From the NCBI RefSeq assembly GCF_900142665.1, contig NZ_FRBR01000004.1:210288-274287 (forward strand): a DNA stretch of 64,000 bases, read 5' to 3'. This stretch comes from Roseovarius pacificus (lineage in GTDB: Bacteria > Pseudomonadota > Alphaproteobacteria > Rhodobacterales > Rhodobacteraceae). Made by a program: the position numbers and the translations under genes. This document shows, piece after piece, positions 63,813 through 64,000 of the stretch. The notes beneath the pieces were generated by a model. That model was given only the letters and a program-made list of their open reading frames with translations. It did no database searches and was not told the origin of the DNA. The stretch's first letter is position 1, and each line of letters begins with the position of its first letter.

Positions 63813-64000
63813 GTAAGCGACGGCTGCAGGGCACGTGCATTTCAGCTTGACGAGTCGAAGTTCCACGGGAGGAGGTCGTCGATCTGGCTTTTGGGATGTC
63901 CTGCGGCGATGGCCTCGAGGGTAGCCTTGAGATAGGCGAAGGGCTCAACGCCGTTGATCTTCGCGGTCTCGATCAGGGAGGCGATACGGCCCCAAGCTTT
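63813..64000 (-). mobile_element. IS66-family element, right end, runs out of the window
   Basis: GTAAGCG at 63813 is the typical IS66 terminus. The transposase gene ends 23 bp inside it and continues past the window edge. Confidence 0.8.
63842..64000 (-). CDS. IS66-family transposase (TnpC), C-terminal end
   Basis: 53 codons including the stop, from AWGRIASLIETAKINGVEPF through YLKATLEAIAAGHPKSQID to LLPWNFDSSS. This is the characteristic IS66 TnpC tail (LIETAKLNGVEPYAYL and DLLPWNF types). The rest lies beyond the window, so intactness cannot be judged. Confidence 0.88.
   Translation of the reverse strand, partial: KAWGRIASLIETAKINGVEPFAYLKATLEAIAAGHPKSQIDDLLPWNFDSSS

Overview
The window looks like a chromosome segment of a marine Rhodobacteraceae (Roseobacter-group) alphaproteobacterium. 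The evidence is the high GC and strong GC-skewed codon use, a complete ccoNOQP-ccoGHIS block with FNR boxes next to hemN and fnrL, a DddP-type DMSP lyase, and a short bacterial SRP RNA. Genus cannot be fixed from this sequence; the gene order is compatible with Roseovarius-like genomes.

Positions 1-36603 are core-like. In order they hold: the end of a DoxX-like protein and a DUF2269 membrane protein; SRP RNA; CpdB nucleotidase; NudC; an SRPBCC protein; pheA; a membrane-anchored protein with two cytochrome c domains; a yejABEF peptide importer; an endonuclease/exonuclease/phosphatase-family protein; hemN diverging from fnrL across one perfect FNR box; a tandem universal stress protein diverging from ccoNOQP across two perfect FNR boxes; a 51-residue small protein and a LysR regulator; ccoGHIS behind a fourth, near-perfect FNR box; an alpha/beta-hydrolase-OsmC fusion; a diguanylate cyclase; dddP diverging from a secreted glycerophosphodiesterase; an orphan Phd-type antitoxin; hemE diverging from hemC; a GlcD-type FAD oxidase; a secreted glutathione peroxidase; and tRNA-Met(CAU). 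The cytochrome oxidase, its assembly factors, the anaerobic haem enzyme and FnrL form one low-oxygen respiration neighbourhood.

From the tRNA onward the sequence becomes a mosaic accessory region. It has an AlpA-like regulator followed by layered transposon debris: a broken IS110 gene, a possible IS21-type end, IS6-family copy 1, a serine recombinase beheaded by that IS, and a truncated IS481. Two metabolic operons follow. The first (41267-48595) has a GntR regulator with palindromic operators, a betaine/proline-type ABC importer whose permease carries an extra N-terminal domain, a GYD-like protein, an amidohydrolase and a CobW GTPase. The second (48631-54831, opposite strand) is a Ugp-like ABC importer with two metallophosphoesterases, controlled by a divergent LysR gene. 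The two operons converge within 36 bp. IS6 copy 2 lies beyond them in the same orientation as copy 1, so the pair brackets both operons like an IS26-style translocatable unit.

The right end (56843-64000) holds a truncated gene, three small unknown genes, an AbiEi-like/class II Fic fusion preceded by four 24-bp repeats, IS3 debris, a hipBA toxin-antitoxin pair with an inverted-repeat operator, and the end of an IS66 element. This part looks like a defence/toxin island. Best candidates for something undescribed are the AbiEi-Fic gene with its repeat array and the IS6-bounded double importer-hydrolase segment.
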